NCBI GenBank assembly: GCA_965220835.1
Contig: OZ244842.1
Location: 1,240,001-1,304,000 of the forward strand
Source of the DNA: Azophilus sp965220835
GTDB taxonomy: Bacteria; Pseudomonadota; Gammaproteobacteria; Pseudomonadales; Azotimanducaceae
DNA length: 64,000 nt
Direction of reading: 5' to 3'
Shown here piece after piece: positions 1-7,877 of this stretch (positions within the stretch are counted from its first letter, which is position 1; each line of letters opens with the position of its first letter). A program made the translations under genes and the position numbers. The notes under the pieces were generated by a model. It did no database searches, was not told where the DNA came from, and worked only from the letters and a program-made list of their open reading frames with translations.

Positions 1-309
1 GGGCCTTTCACCAAGACGCTCGCCCAAGCCGCAGGGACGATGCTGGACGAGTTCGACGAATTCGATGGGGATGAACTGATCGATCTCTCCATCCGCCTGC
101 AACACGCCCTTGATCACGGCCAGGCTCGTGCGGCCATCGACCAAGCGATTCACTCCGGCGTCTTGGAGGTTTCTCCACGCCGCCCCAACAGCTTGCGGGC
201 ACCTATTCCGTCAATGCTGACTTACTTAGCGTTGAACCGCAACGCCGAAGCGGCACTGCAACGAATGCGCGAGGCTTGCGGGCAGGGGTGTGACCTACGG
301 CCCAGCTAG
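1..309 (+). CDS. C-terminal part of an unidentified protein, possibly ATPase-related
   Basis: A reading frame is open from the left edge to a TAG stop, giving about 102 residues, so the start lies outside the window. The visible part is acidic and helical (DEFDEFDGDELIDLS), followed by an Ala/Gln-rich helix and a segment ending APIPSMLTYL. A short basic stretch followed by an (I/L)PS-x-x-x-Y motif resembles the extreme C-terminus of some stand-alone AAA ATPases; the ATPase at 27414 ends with a comparable LPSFFDY. That similarity is weak and is inference only. No catalytic motif is visible. It ends 27 bases before the convergent cupin gene. Without the upstream part the function cannot be stated. 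Confidence 0.4.
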   Translation, partial: GPFTKTLAQAAGTMLDEFDEFDGDELIDLSIRLQHALDHGQARAAIDQAIHSGVLEVSPRRPNSLRAPIPSMLTYLALNRNAEAALQRMREACGQGCDLRPS

Positions 310-336
310 GCCGAAACGACTTCATCGTGCTGCCCG

Positions 337-1425
337 CTAGAGCGCCGCCCCTTCGCTACCGAGTGGCGCCCACGCCAGCAGTGAGGCGTCGTGGGGGAAC
401 TCGTTGCGCACCAGTTCGGTGCCGGCGGCGTCGGCCATTTCCTTGTACTGCATCCAGGAGAGCACCGCCGCGATGGGGGTGTCCCGGCCTTCGTCGAACT
501 GCAACGGGCCATAGACGTTGGCGGTGTAGATCAGGTCGTCGTCGCCAATGCGTTGGGTGGCGTCGTGGCGGGCGCCCGCGGGTTCGTAGAACCAGGTGCC
601 GGGGCCGTAGCCTTCCGGGGGGCCGGCCCGGTAGCCGATGCGCCCGGAGAGCACCATGAAGTCCGCGGCGCCCAAGTGGTAGTGGGGCGCCGCCACGCCG
701 TTGTGGCGCACGATCAACGACACCACGCCGGTTTCCTCGCTAACCCGCAGCACCTTGAGCCCGAGGTCCGGGGTGTCCGGATTGATGGACCATGGCACCC
801 GCCGGGTGTCGATGAAATGCGGGTGGACGGCGCGCTCCTCGCTGGCCGCCACCGCGTCCGCGGCGCGCACCAATTCACCCGCATCGCTGCCGGCAATGGC
901 CAAGGGTTCCGGCTGGCCTTGGTAGGCGGCTGGCCGGGGCTGCATGCACTCGGCCAGCGTATTGGGCACTAGCGTAACGCCACGCGCTTGGGCGGCAGCC
1001 TGGACATCCAGGCTAGTGAGGACGCTGGTCACTGACTGCCCGTCTTCGCCCAAAAAAGCCACCGGGCCGTAGAAGTTGGCCAGAAACTCGGTGTCTTGAT
1101 CGGCCGCCAGCGCATTGATCTTGGCGTTGGCGGGCACATAGCCCCAAACGCCCGGCGTCAAGTCACCGGTCAGCAGACCGTCCCCATAGGTCATGTGGCC
1201 CGATAGCACCATGAGGTCCATGGCGCCAAGATGCACCAGCCCGTTCAGCTTGCTGCCTCCGGCCAAGCGTGCCACGGTGCTGAACATGCCGCTTTCGTAG
1301 CTGGCGCGCAACGGCTTGATGGACAGCCCCGGCGCCTGCGGCAGCTCGATCCAAGGAATGTGGTTGGTGTCCACCCCACCTTCGATGCCGGTGGGATTGA
1401 AATCCGGGTTGTAGCCGACGCTCAT
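337..1425 (-). CDS. Two-domain cupin protein (dihydroxyacetophenone dioxygenase-like)
   Basis: This 362-residue protein contains two cupin barrels. The first spans roughly residues 20-130 with the signature HLGAMDLMVLSG, and the second roughly 202-330 with HYHLGAADFMVLSG. The second keeps a His-x-His pair and a later His (ARHDA) that could bind a metal. The first has only one His in the motif, so it may be structural. The overall look fits the ChrR/2,4-dihydroxyacetophenone dioxygenase-like cupins, which are non-haem iron oxygenases or small-molecule sensors; the substrate is unknown. The ATG start has a good AGGAAG ribosome site. It lies beside an LLM oxidoreductase and an acyl-CoA synthetase, which suggests a catabolic role (inference). 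Confidence 0.75.
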   Translation of the reverse strand: MSVGYNPDFNPTGIEGGVDTNHIPWIELPQAPGLSIKPLRASYESGMFSTVARLAGGSKLNGLVHLGAMDLMVLSGHMTYGDGLLTGDLTPGVWGYVPANAKINALAADQDTEFLANFYGPVAFLGEDGQSVTSVLTSLDVQAAAQARGVTLVPNTLAECMQPRPAAYQGQPEPLAIAGSDAGELVRAADAVAASEERAVHPHFIDTRRVPWSINPDTPDLGLKVLRVSEETGVVSLIVRHNGVAAPHYHLGAADFMVLSGRIGYRAGPPEGYGPGTWFYEPAGARHDATQRIGDDDLIYTANVYGPLQFDEGRDTPIAAVLSWMQYKEMADAAGTELVRNEFPHDASLLAWAPLGSEGAAL

Positions 1426-1485
1426 GATCTTCCTGCCTCACACTGTTGTGTCCTCAACCTGGACCATATGCCGATTCCGCCTAGA

Positions 1486-1540
1486 GTCAAGGCGCACCCG
1501 CGCAGCGGGTGCGTATGGAGTTTCGCTAACGCGAAACTCC
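1486..1540 (-). repeat. Double-hairpin dispersed repeat, copy 1
   Basis: Read on the minus strand, this is GGAGTTTCGC, loop GTTA, GCGAAACTCC, then ATAC and a second hairpin GCACCCGC, loop TGC, GCGGGTGC, ending GCCTTGAC. The A-hairpin/B-hairpin order and the terminal CCTTGAC match the copy at 32575. Bases 1511-1540 are the exact reverse complement of 1736-1765. Confidence 0.85.
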
Positions 1541-1735
1541 GTGTGCGCGTTTGTGTTCGAGTTGCTGCGCACCTGCGCGAACAAGTTCGCGTTTGAGTTG
1601 CTTCGCAACTCGGCGCATCTGCTTTGCTGGCGCGAGACTTCGGGTGCAGCAAAGAGAGCTTCGCACATCCGAACTAGGACACACACAATTCCCCGATTGC
1701 AGAACGGCACCCCGCTGATATGGCAGCTCCGCGCG

Positions 1736-1787
1736 GGAGTTTCGCGTTAGCGAAACTCCATACGCGGCCGTCAGGCCGCGCAGTGAC
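1736..1787 (+). repeat. Double-hairpin dispersed repeat, copy 2
   Basis: Hairpin A is a perfect 10-bp stem (1736-1745 with 1750-1759, loop GTTA). After a short ATAC spacer comes hairpin B (GCGGCC, loop GTCA, GGCCGC) and the end GCAGTGAC. It has the same architecture as the copies at 1486, 32575 and 58305. Confidence 0.85.
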
Positions 1788-1836
1788 AGAAGGCACTCCC
1801 TTCAACTAGACTTCAATCCAAAGCTGGAGGAAGCGC

Positions 1837-2205
1837 ATGAGACTTGCCAGGACCTTAGTCGCCGTCTTTTTCATGGCCATCCTGCCTGCCATGGATGGGG
1901 CAGCCCAGCCTAGGCCGCCTTGGATGCAGCCGGATGTGGTCAGGGCCGCGGTGGACATTGGCATGAACGAAGAGCAACTGGCGCAGTTTCGCAGCCATGT
2001 GGCGGAATTCATGGATGGGCGGATGAAAGCGTTGAACGACCTGATGCGTCGCCACAACGTCACCAACCTTGACCGGAAAATGCAGTCGCGCACCAAAAGG
2101 CTCAAGCGCCGCATGGACGAGCAGATGAGCGAACTGCTGAGCGAGGAGCAGTATCCCAAGTACGAGGTCTACCGCGACTTGCTCATGTCAAAGTTCAGGA
2201 TTTAG
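1837..2205 (+). CDS. Small secreted protein, Spy/CpxP-like in character
   Basis: This 122-residue protein begins with a typical signal peptide (basic MRLAR, hydrophobic core to about residue 20, AAQ-type cleavage region). The mature part is helical and highly charged: LGMNEEQLAQF near residue 43 and LLSEEQYPKYEVYRDLL near the end resemble the LTxxQ-type repeats of Spy/CpxP periplasmic proteins. Those proteins act as spheroplast or stress chaperones. This assignment is tentative because the repeats are divergent. The start is well supported by GGAGGAAG eight bases upstream. It sits alone between a repeat-rich spacer and the LLM oxidoreductase gene. Confidence 0.6.
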   Translation: MRLARTLVAVFFMAILPAMDGAAQPRPPWMQPDVVRAAVDIGMNEEQLAQFRSHVAEFMDGRMKALNDLMRRHNVTNLDRKMQSRTKRLKRRMDEQMSELLSEEQYPKYEVYRDLLMSKFRI

Positions 2206-2240
2206 CGTCCTGTCGCTAATTCAATTTGAGGATGCCCGCC

Positions 2241-3113
2241 ATGGCCGCATTTGGGTTGATGATGTTCCCCACGGACTATGCCATTGCACCGGCGCGGCTC
2301 GCCGAAGCCGCGGAGGAAAGAGGGTTTGAAGCGCTGTTCTTCCCGGAGCACAACCATATACCCGCAAGCCGCTTATCGCCTTGGCCCGGCGGCGCCGAAC
2401 TGCCCAAGGAGTACTGGCACACCCACGACCCCTTTGTTGCCCTCGGCATGGCGGCATCGGTCACCAAAACCCTGCGTCTGGGCACTGGCATTAGCTTGGT
2501 TACGGAGCGGGACCCCATCCTGATGGCCAAGCAGGCCGCCACCTTGGACCACTTGTCCGGCGGCCGTCTGCTGCTTGGCGTGGGTGCGGGCTGGAACGCC
2601 GAGGAAATGGCCAACCACGGCGTCGAATACAAAAACCGGTGGAAAGTCCTGCGCGAGCGGGTGTTGGCCATGCGGCGCATCTGGTCCGATGAGGAGGCTG
2701 AGTTCCATGGCGAGTTCGTGGACTTCGACCCGATCTGGTCCTACCCCAAGCCGGTGCAACCCGGTGGCCCCAAGGTGTTGCTCGGCGCATCCTCCCGCTG
2801 GACTTGGCAGCGGATTGCCGAATACGCAGACGGTTGGTTCCCCATCTACCAAGACCCGGCGCGCGCCGCAACCTCCGGGGCGGTGGATTATGCGGCGGGC
2901 ATTGCGGCCACCCAAGAGGCGTGGGGGCAGGCCGGGCGCACCGGCGAGCCTGACTTCTCCATCTTCGGCGTCGGCCCCAAGCAGGCCTTGGCCGAATCCC
3001 TGCTGGAAACGGGTTTCAACCGCTTGATCTTCGGCCTGCCGCCCGCGCAAGCCGACGTGGTGCTGCCGATGCTCGACCGCTACGCGGAACTCGCCTCGGC
3101 GATCAACGCATAG
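2241..3113 (+). CDS. LLM class (luciferase-like) flavin/F420 oxidoreductase
   Basis: This protein of about 290 residues has the luciferase-like TIM-barrel signature. The N-terminus is FGLMMFPTDYAI, followed by LAEAAEERGFEALFFPEHNHIP, LRLGTGI..V..RDP, then LDHLSGGRLLLGVGAGWN. The last is the flavin/F420-binding region typical of the Rv2161c-type F420-dependent oxidoreductases. Cofactor use in a gammaproteobacterium (F420 or FMN) cannot be decided here. An ATG at 2232 and one at 2241 are both possible. The second is preferred because GAGG lies nine bases before it and the protein then begins directly at the first barrel strand. It probably oxidises or reduces a small organic substrate in a catabolic pathway. 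Confidence 0.85.
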   Translation: MAAFGLMMFPTDYAIAPARLAEAAEERGFEALFFPEHNHIPASRLSPWPGGAELPKEYWHTHDPFVALGMAASVTKTLRLGTGISLVTERDPILMAKQAATLDHLSGGRLLLGVGAGWNAEEMANHGVEYKNRWKVLRERVLAMRRIWSDEEAEFHGEFVDFDPIWSYPKPVQPGGPKVLLGASSRWTWQRIAEYADGWFPIYQDPARAATSGAVDYAAGIAATQEAWGQAGRTGEPDFSIFGVGPKQALAESLLETGFNRLIFGLPPAQADVVLPMLDRYAELASAINA

Positions 3114-3133
3114 GCCCGCTTCGGCAATATCGC

Positions 3134-4942
3134 CTAATACCCGGCTTGGCCGGCGCTGATCTCCTGGGCAAAGGCCGCATCAAGCCGCTCGTAGGCGGTT
3201 GAACCCGGCTTCATCACGTACAAGGGCTCGGTGACTTGGTTGAGGTCGTAGCCTTCCTTCTTGAGATTGCCCTTGAGCATCTTGAAGGTGCCGGTGACGT
3301 CGATGTCGGACTGCACCCTTAGAAAGACGGGGCGGGCGTAGGCGGGTAGTTCGCTCTCCACGTAGCGGGAAAAGGCCTCTGTATCCAGTGTTTCCACACC
3401 TGGCTCAAGCGTCAGCGCCGCCATTCCGGCGCGACCGTCGGCGCCCGGCACCTCCACGCCATAGACGTTGGAAAACTGGATGCCGTCGAAGCCATTGATG
3501 ATTTCGCCCACTTCGTTGGTGGAGACGTTCTCGGACTTCCAGCGGAAAGTGTCACCCACTCGGTCCACGAATTGGTAGTGGGGGTAGCCGAGGGTGAACC
3601 CAGCGTCCACTTCCCGAAGCAGGTCGCCGGTGTTGAACCAAGCATCGCCGTCCGCAAGGGCGTTGCGCAGTATCTTCTTCTCCGTGGCTTCGGCGTTGGT
3701 GTAGCCCTCGAACACTGCCTCCTCGTTGATCTGGCCGAGCAGCAGACCTGGCTCGCCGGGCTTGACCCGTACGCAGCGGCCGTCGCCATCCCTGACGATC
3801 TCGTCGGCGTCCACGTCGTAGGCCACCAAGGCGACTTCGGAGGCGGTCATGCCGATGGTTCGGTCTTTGTTGAGCAGGTTGGCGAAGGCCACGTTGCCTT
3901 CGCTGGCGCCGTAGAACTCGGTGATGCGCTTGATGCCGAAGCGCTCTTTGAAGGGCAGCCAAATGTCCGGGCGCAAGCCGTTGCCAATCATGTGCCGCAG
4001 CGGGTTCCTGTGATCGTCGGGGGACGCCTCGGTGTTCATGAGGTAACGGCACAGTTCGCCGATGTAAACGAAGCAGGTGGTCTGATGCTCACGCACTTCG
4101 GCCAGGAAGTTGCTGGCCGAGAATTTGCGCCGCACGAACATGCTGGCACCCGAGCCGAACGCCGCGCCACAGCCAATCAACAAACCGGTGCCATGGTAGA
4201 GCGGCAGGCAAATGTAGAGCCGATCATTCTCGGTGCACTTCAACCCAGCCTTGTGGGACATGGCAGCGCTGGCCAGATAGCGGCGGTTGGACAGCACGGC
4301 GGCCTTGGGCAGGCCTGTGGTGCCGGAGGTGAACAGGTACATGGCGGTGTCACCCAGGGTGTTCTCGGCGGTCGTGAGCGGATTGTCGGTGCTGGCGGCG
4401 GCGCTTTCGGCGTCAAGATCAGCTGCCCAATTGGGCGCAGCTGCTTGCCCGCCGTCCGGCACGAAGAGGTAGTCTTGGCCCTCAGCGAGGGGCAACTCGC
4501 TCTTGACCTCCGCCAAGGCAGGCGCCAGTTCCTCACCGAAAACGCACTTCTTGGACTCGGTGACGGTGATGCAGTGGGTCAAGGGCCGGCCGCGCAGATT
4601 GGTGTTGATGAAGCCCGCCGTTGCGCCAAGCTTGTTCAGCGCCACGGTCACGGCCAAGAACTCGATGCGGTTCTCCATCACCAAGCTCACTACGTCGCCG
4701 CGGACCACGCCCATCCCCGCCAAGTGGTTGGCGTAGCGATTGGTCAGTGCGTTGAATTGCGCCCAAGTGACGGAGCGGTCCTCAAAGATGATGGCGGTGC
4801 GCTCGCCAAAGCGGTCGGCGTTCACCTCCACTTGACGGGCGAAGCAGCCCTTGTCCGAGTAGGGGCGCGGCTTAAGCTCCTTTTTCACCGTCAGCAAGGC
4901 GGGCACCTGCGCCAATGTTGATGCGATGTCGCGAATTCCCAT
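3134..4942 (-). CDS. Long-chain acyl-CoA synthetase (FATP-type)
   Basis: This adenylate-forming enzyme of about 602 residues activates a fatty acid or other carboxylic acid with ATP and CoA. The AMP/ATP-binding loop YLFTSGTTGLPKA is present, followed by LPLYHGTGL, the adenine motif ITEFYGASEGN and the hinge/ATP motif WFNTGDLL. It matches the very-long-chain acyl-CoA synthetase/fatty-acid transport family rather than short-chain acyl ligases. The frame extends upstream to 5017. The ATG at 4942 (MGIRDIAS) is preferred because GGAG precedes it by nine bases; an alternative ATG is at 4957. It is convergent with the LLM oxidoreductase gene and likely part of a catabolic set. Confidence 0.88.
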   Translation of the reverse strand: MGIRDIASTLAQVPALLTVKKELKPRPYSDKGCFARQVEVNADRFGERTAIIFEDRSVTWAQFNALTNRYANHLAGMGVVRGDVVSLVMENRIEFLAVTVALNKLGATAGFINTNLRGRPLTHCITVTESKKCVFGEELAPALAEVKSELPLAEGQDYLFVPDGGQAAAPNWAADLDAESAAASTDNPLTTAENTLGDTAMYLFTSGTTGLPKAAVLSNRRYLASAAMSHKAGLKCTENDRLYICLPLYHGTGLLIGCGAAFGSGASMFVRRKFSASNFLAEVREHQTTCFVYIGELCRYLMNTEASPDDHRNPLRHMIGNGLRPDIWLPFKERFGIKRITEFYGASEGNVAFANLLNKDRTIGMTASEVALVAYDVDADEIVRDGDGRCVRVKPGEPGLLLGQINEEAVFEGYTNAEATEKKILRNALADGDAWFNTGDLLREVDAGFTLGYPHYQFVDRVGDTFRWKSENVSTNEVGEIINGFDGIQFSNVYGVEVPGADGRAGMAALTLEPGVETLDTEAFSRYVESELPAYARPVFLRVQSDIDVTGTFKMLKGNLKKEGYDLNQVTEPLYVMKPGSTAYERLDAAFAQEISAGQAGY

Positions 4943-5282
4943 GGCCAATGACTCCATTCGGATTTTTGTTGGGCTGTGCAGGCGTCGCACCTTTGCATGA
5001 ACGCTCGCAACAGGCAAGATGGCGCTTCGCCTAAGGCGAAGCGTTCAAGTTGCTGTGCGAGCTAGCGCTGCGGCGCAGCCACTAACAAAGTTGCTGCTCA
5101 GTTTAGCCCTCAGCCGCAGCCAGAATTGGGGTCACTGTTCAACCTAGCGCTTGATGGCGTAGCGCCTTTGGGCAAAGCGCTCAGGCAGCTTCGCAACTTC
5201 GCGCTTTGCCGGAGCTACAATTCGGGTTGCCGCGTAGCTTGGCGCTTCGTCACGGCCGAACACAGAAGAGGAGGAAAGCACA
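4943..5282. other. Intergenic region with hairpins
   Basis: No gene was recognised in these 340 bases between divergent genes. A perfect 9-bp hairpin lies at 5023-5043 (CGCTTCGCC, loop TAA, GGCGAAGCG). A 10-bp inverted repeat pairs 5171-5180 (GGCAAAGCGC) with 5201-5210. These resemble the palindrome-rich spacer at 1.5 kb but do not match the double-hairpin consensus. Confidence 0.6.
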
Positions 5283-6143
5283 ATGAACCAGTGGCAAATT
5301 GGGGACGTCAAGATCACCCGCATCATCGAGATGGAGATTGCCGGCGGCAGCCGCTTCATTCTGCCGGACGCCACCCGCGAGGCCTGCCTGCCGATGGACT
5401 GGATGGCACCGCACTTCATGGATGAGGCGGGCAACCTCATCATGAGCGTTCACGCGTTGATCGTCGATACGGGGGAACGGCGCATTGTCGTGGACACCTG
5501 CATTGGCAACGACAAGGAGCGCAGCATTCCCAATTGGAGCCATCTGCAGACCGCCTTCCTGGATGACATCGCTGAGGCCGGCTACCCCCGTGAATCCATC
5601 GATACCGTGCTTTGCACCCACCTGCACGTGGACCACGTTGGCTGGAACACCATGCTGGTGGAGGGTGAGTGGCTGCCGACGTTCCCCAACGCCCGCTATC
5701 TCGTCGCTGAGCGGGAGTGGGCGTACTGGGATGCCCATGAGGATGAGTCCACTTACGGCCCGGTGCTGGCAGACTCGGTGCGCCCGATCGTGGCCGCTGG
5801 CCTGATGGATTTCGTGGCCTGCGACCACGTGCTTTGCGATGAGGTGCGCCTGCAGCCGACTCCCGGCCACACGCCCGGGCACGTCAGCGTTGAGATTGCA
5901 TCAGAGGGCCAGCAGGCGCTGATCACCGGCGACTGCATCCACCACCCCTGCCAAATGACCCGCACGGACTGGTGCAGCAGCGCCGACACCGACCAAGCCC
6001 AAGGCCGGGCCACTAGGGAGGCGCTGCTTGAACGCTACGCCGGTGACGACACGCTCATCATCGGCACCCACTTCGCCACCCCCACAGCTGGCCACGTGAA
6101 GCGATTGGACAGCGGCGGCTACTGGCTGGACGTGGGCTCTTGA
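5283..6143 (+). CDS. MBL-fold metallo-hydrolase
   Basis: This 286-residue protein carries the metallo-beta-lactamase fold signature THLHVDHVGWN near residue 113, preceded by the ALIVDTGERRIVVDTCIGND segment. Further metal ligands are found in TPGHTPGH, LITGDCIHH and GTHFATP. This is a dinuclear-zinc hydrolase of the lactonase/quorum-quenching-like branch. The substrate (lactone, thioester or similar) cannot be read from the sequence. A strong GAGGAAAG ribosome site precedes the ATG. No signal peptide is seen, so it is probably cytosolic. A second, longer MBL-fold gene lies at 10458. Confidence 0.85.
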   Translation: MNQWQIGDVKITRIIEMEIAGGSRFILPDATREACLPMDWMAPHFMDEAGNLIMSVHALIVDTGERRIVVDTCIGNDKERSIPNWSHLQTAFLDDIAEAGYPRESIDTVLCTHLHVDHVGWNTMLVEGEWLPTFPNARYLVAEREWAYWDAHEDESTYGPVLADSVRPIVAAGLMDFVACDHVLCDEVRLQPTPGHTPGHVSVEIASEGQQALITGDCIHHPCQMTRTDWCSSADTDQAQGRATREALLERYAGDDTLIIGTHFATPTAGHVKRLDSGGYWLDVGS

Positions 6144-6282
6144 CCAGATGCCAGTCGGGCCGGGCTGCTGCATGGATGACCGCGAAGGCCATCGACGTTG
6201 GCAAGTTGGATTCTGATACTGCGCTTCCGTTCCCTCGCCTATTGACGTGACAACCCGCGGCGCGTTTGCTACGTTGAGGATT

Positions 6283-6723
6283 ATGGCAAGTGAACCTTCA
6301 AACCCACGGGCACCAACCGTCTTCCTGAGCTATGCCCACGACGATGCCGCCTTGGCTGAGCGGTTGTGCAACGCGCTTGTCAATAGCGGGTTGGAGGTGC
6401 GTGATCCCGACCGTGACCACATTCCCGGTGACAACTGGGCCGGAGAGGTGGCGCGTGCGCTGGAAGAGTCCGAAGCGATGGTTGTCCTGCTCACCCCGGC
6501 AGCCATCAGCTCGCCCCACGTGAAGCGCAACATCGAGTACGCGCTTGGGGCCAAAAATTACAGCAATCGGCTGATTCCAGTCGTCGTCGGCAACATCGAC
6601 CACTTTCCCGCCACCGAGCTCCCGTGGATCGTGCGGCGCATGCCGTGGTTCGAACTTGACGATACCGAGACCGATCCTCCCAAAGTCGAGCCGATCGCGG
6701 AGGCGATTCTCAGTCACGCCTGA
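6283..6723 (+). CDS. TIR-domain protein A
   Basis: This protein of about 146 residues consists almost entirely of a TIR domain. TVFLSYAHDDAALAERLCNAL is strand A and helix A, IPGDNWAGEVARALEESEAMVVLLTP is the BB-loop region to strand C/D, and SSPHVKRNIEYAL carries the conserved helical Glu that is catalytic in NAD-cleaving TIR domains. An upstream GTG at 6247 is possible, but the ATG at 6283 (GAGG just before it) starts directly before the domain. Bacterial TIR proteins often act in anti-phage defence as NADases or signal synthases, usually with a partner gene. It is followed in the same frame, 18 bases later, by a second TIR gene. Confidence 0.8.
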   Translation: MASEPSNPRAPTVFLSYAHDDAALAERLCNALVNSGLEVRDPDRDHIPGDNWAGEVARALEESEAMVVLLTPAAISSPHVKRNIEYALGAKNYSNRLIPVVVGNIDHFPATELPWIVRRMPWFELDDTETDPPKVEPIAEAILSHA

Positions 6724-6741
6724 GGATCGTTTCGATGGCCG

Positions 6742-7164
6742 GTGCGCACTCCCGACGAAGTATTCCTGTCGCACTCGAGCGCTGACCGGGCTTTCACATC
6801 AAGACTTGCTGACGTGCTCAGGGACCACGGCGTCCCAGTGTGGTACAGCGATACCAACATCCGAGGCGCGCAGCAATGGCATGACGAGATCGGGACGGCT
6901 CTCCGACGGTGCGACTGGCTCGTGGTGGTCCTCACCCCCGATGCGGTCGAATCGAAATGGGTCAAGCGGGAACTACTGTTCTCCCTCCAGCAAGACCGGT
7001 TCGATGGGAGGATCGCGCCAGTGCTATGCCGCTCGTGCAACCACGACGAACTCTCATGGACTTTGGCGTCGTTGCAAATGATCGACTTCCGCCGAGACTT
7101 CGAACAAGGCTGTCGAGACCTATTGCGAATCTGGGGAATTGGCTACGCGAGCGCGGGGTCGTAG
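6742..7164 (+). CDS. TIR-domain protein B
   Basis: This 140-residue protein is again almost only a TIR domain: EVFLSHSSADRAFTSRLADVL, VPVWYSDTNIRGAQQWHDEIGTAL, CDWLVVVLTPDAVESKWVKRELLFSL. SKWVKREL contains the conserved Glu expected for NAD-cleaving activity. The start is GTG at 6742. The frame is the same as that of TIR protein A: only one TGA and six codons separate them, so the pair could be a split two-domain protein or two translationally coupled subunits. No SLOG, sensor or transmembrane partner is fused. It ends just before the convergent GT51 gene (7173). Confidence 0.8.
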   Translation: MRTPDEVFLSHSSADRAFTSRLADVLRDHGVPVWYSDTNIRGAQQWHDEIGTALRRCDWLVVVLTPDAVESKWVKRELLFSLQQDRFDGRIAPVLCRSCNHDELSWTLASLQMIDFRRDFEQGCRDLLRIWGIGYASAGS

Positions 7165-7172
7165 TCGTCGCA

Positions 7173-7877
7173 TTAGCTGGCTCCGACAAGCCAACATGAC
7201 GAACTGGATCCACTTTGCGTCGCGGTGGTGACCTGTTCACGGTACTCGGACGAGGATGACTTGTCGGCAATGTACCGGGCTCTTCGATTCAGCCTTCGCT
7301 TCCACTGGAGAGACGAACCCCGGGGCTCTGGGTACTTCAGCCTAGCGATTACTTGATTTACCTTCTGTGACTGACAGGCCTCGAGGGCCTCGCCGCACAG
7401 CCTCACAATGCCACTTAATCCAGTCAACTGATGCCCATAGGAAGCCACGCAAAGATAAGCGGCGCAAATCTCGGCCTTGCTGCGTCGACGCGCAAGAGCG
7501 ATGGCAAGGGCTTGCTCCTTGATCTTTCTCCGCACCGTCCTTTCACGTCGATTCGTCACGACGCGAACGAACTGCTGTTCAACTGTGCTCGCTCCCTGAA
7601 TTCCATTCCCCGCGATGAAGGCTAACGCCGCCCTGATCATGCCGATCGGGTCAACTCCAAGATGCAATGGGTTGCGATGGTCCTCCCCGACTACAAGCGA
7701 TCTGATGAAGGCGCTTGGAATGATAGTTTGGGGGTCGATGCGGTCTATCTCAGCCAGACAAGTGGCGAGGTCGGAGCGCAAGTTCCAGAGGTTGGCCGCT
7801 TCGGCGAATCGCGACAACAGGATGAATGGAACGGAGAGCAGGAAAACGAGCGACCTCAAAACGGCTGTCGTTGCCAA
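7173..7877 (-). CDS. Stand-alone GT51 peptidoglycan glycosyltransferase-like protein
   Basis: This 234-residue protein has one N-terminal membrane segment (residues 8-27) and a compact transglycosylase domain. Divergent forms of the GT51 motifs are visible in order: VGEDHRNPLHLGVD (usual EDxxFxxHxG, catalytic Glu kept), QGASTVEQQF (usual GGSTITQQ), RRKIKEQALAIAL (second Glu kept) and KAEICAAYL. There is no transpeptidase domain. It is smaller and more divergent than MtgA, ending in a Ser-rich tail. The TTG start has a strong GGGAGAAG site and overlaps the end of the upstream membrane-protein gene by 22 bases, so the two are translationally coupled. Base composition is lower in GC than the surrounding metabolic genes. 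A defence or toxin-like role is possible but unproven. Confidence 0.75.
   Translation of the reverse strand: MATTAVLRSLVFLLSVPFILLSRFAEAANLWNLRSDLATCLAEIDRIDPQTIIPSAFIRSLVVGEDHRNPLHLGVDPIGMIRAALAFIAGNGIQGASTVEQQFVRVVTNRRERTVRRKIKEQALAIALARRRSKAEICAAYLCVASYGHQLTGLSGIVRLCGEALEACQSQKVNQVIARLKYPEPRGSSLQWKRRLNRRARYIADKSSSSEYREQVTTATQSGSSSSCWLVGAS

Larger units (their letters stand above)
1426..1836. other. Intergenic region filled with palindromes
   Basis: This 411-base gap separates the divergent cupin gene and the small secreted-protein gene. It holds no convincing gene. It does hold two oppositely oriented copies of the double-hairpin repeat (1486-1540 and 1736-1787), a perfect 7-bp hairpin at 1595-1611 (GAGTTGC, loop TTC) and other short GC-rich inverted repeats. 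The DNA between the two copies is CA/GC-rich and looks decayed. Promoters for both flanking genes must lie here, but no convincing -35/-10 pair was found. Confidence 0.7.

Noticed and set aside
3572..4921. Long open frame opposite the acyl-CoA synthetase (449 codons)
   Set aside because: It mirrors a clearly conserved enzyme on the other strand. Long antisense frames are expected in high-GC genes, and no family motif is visible.
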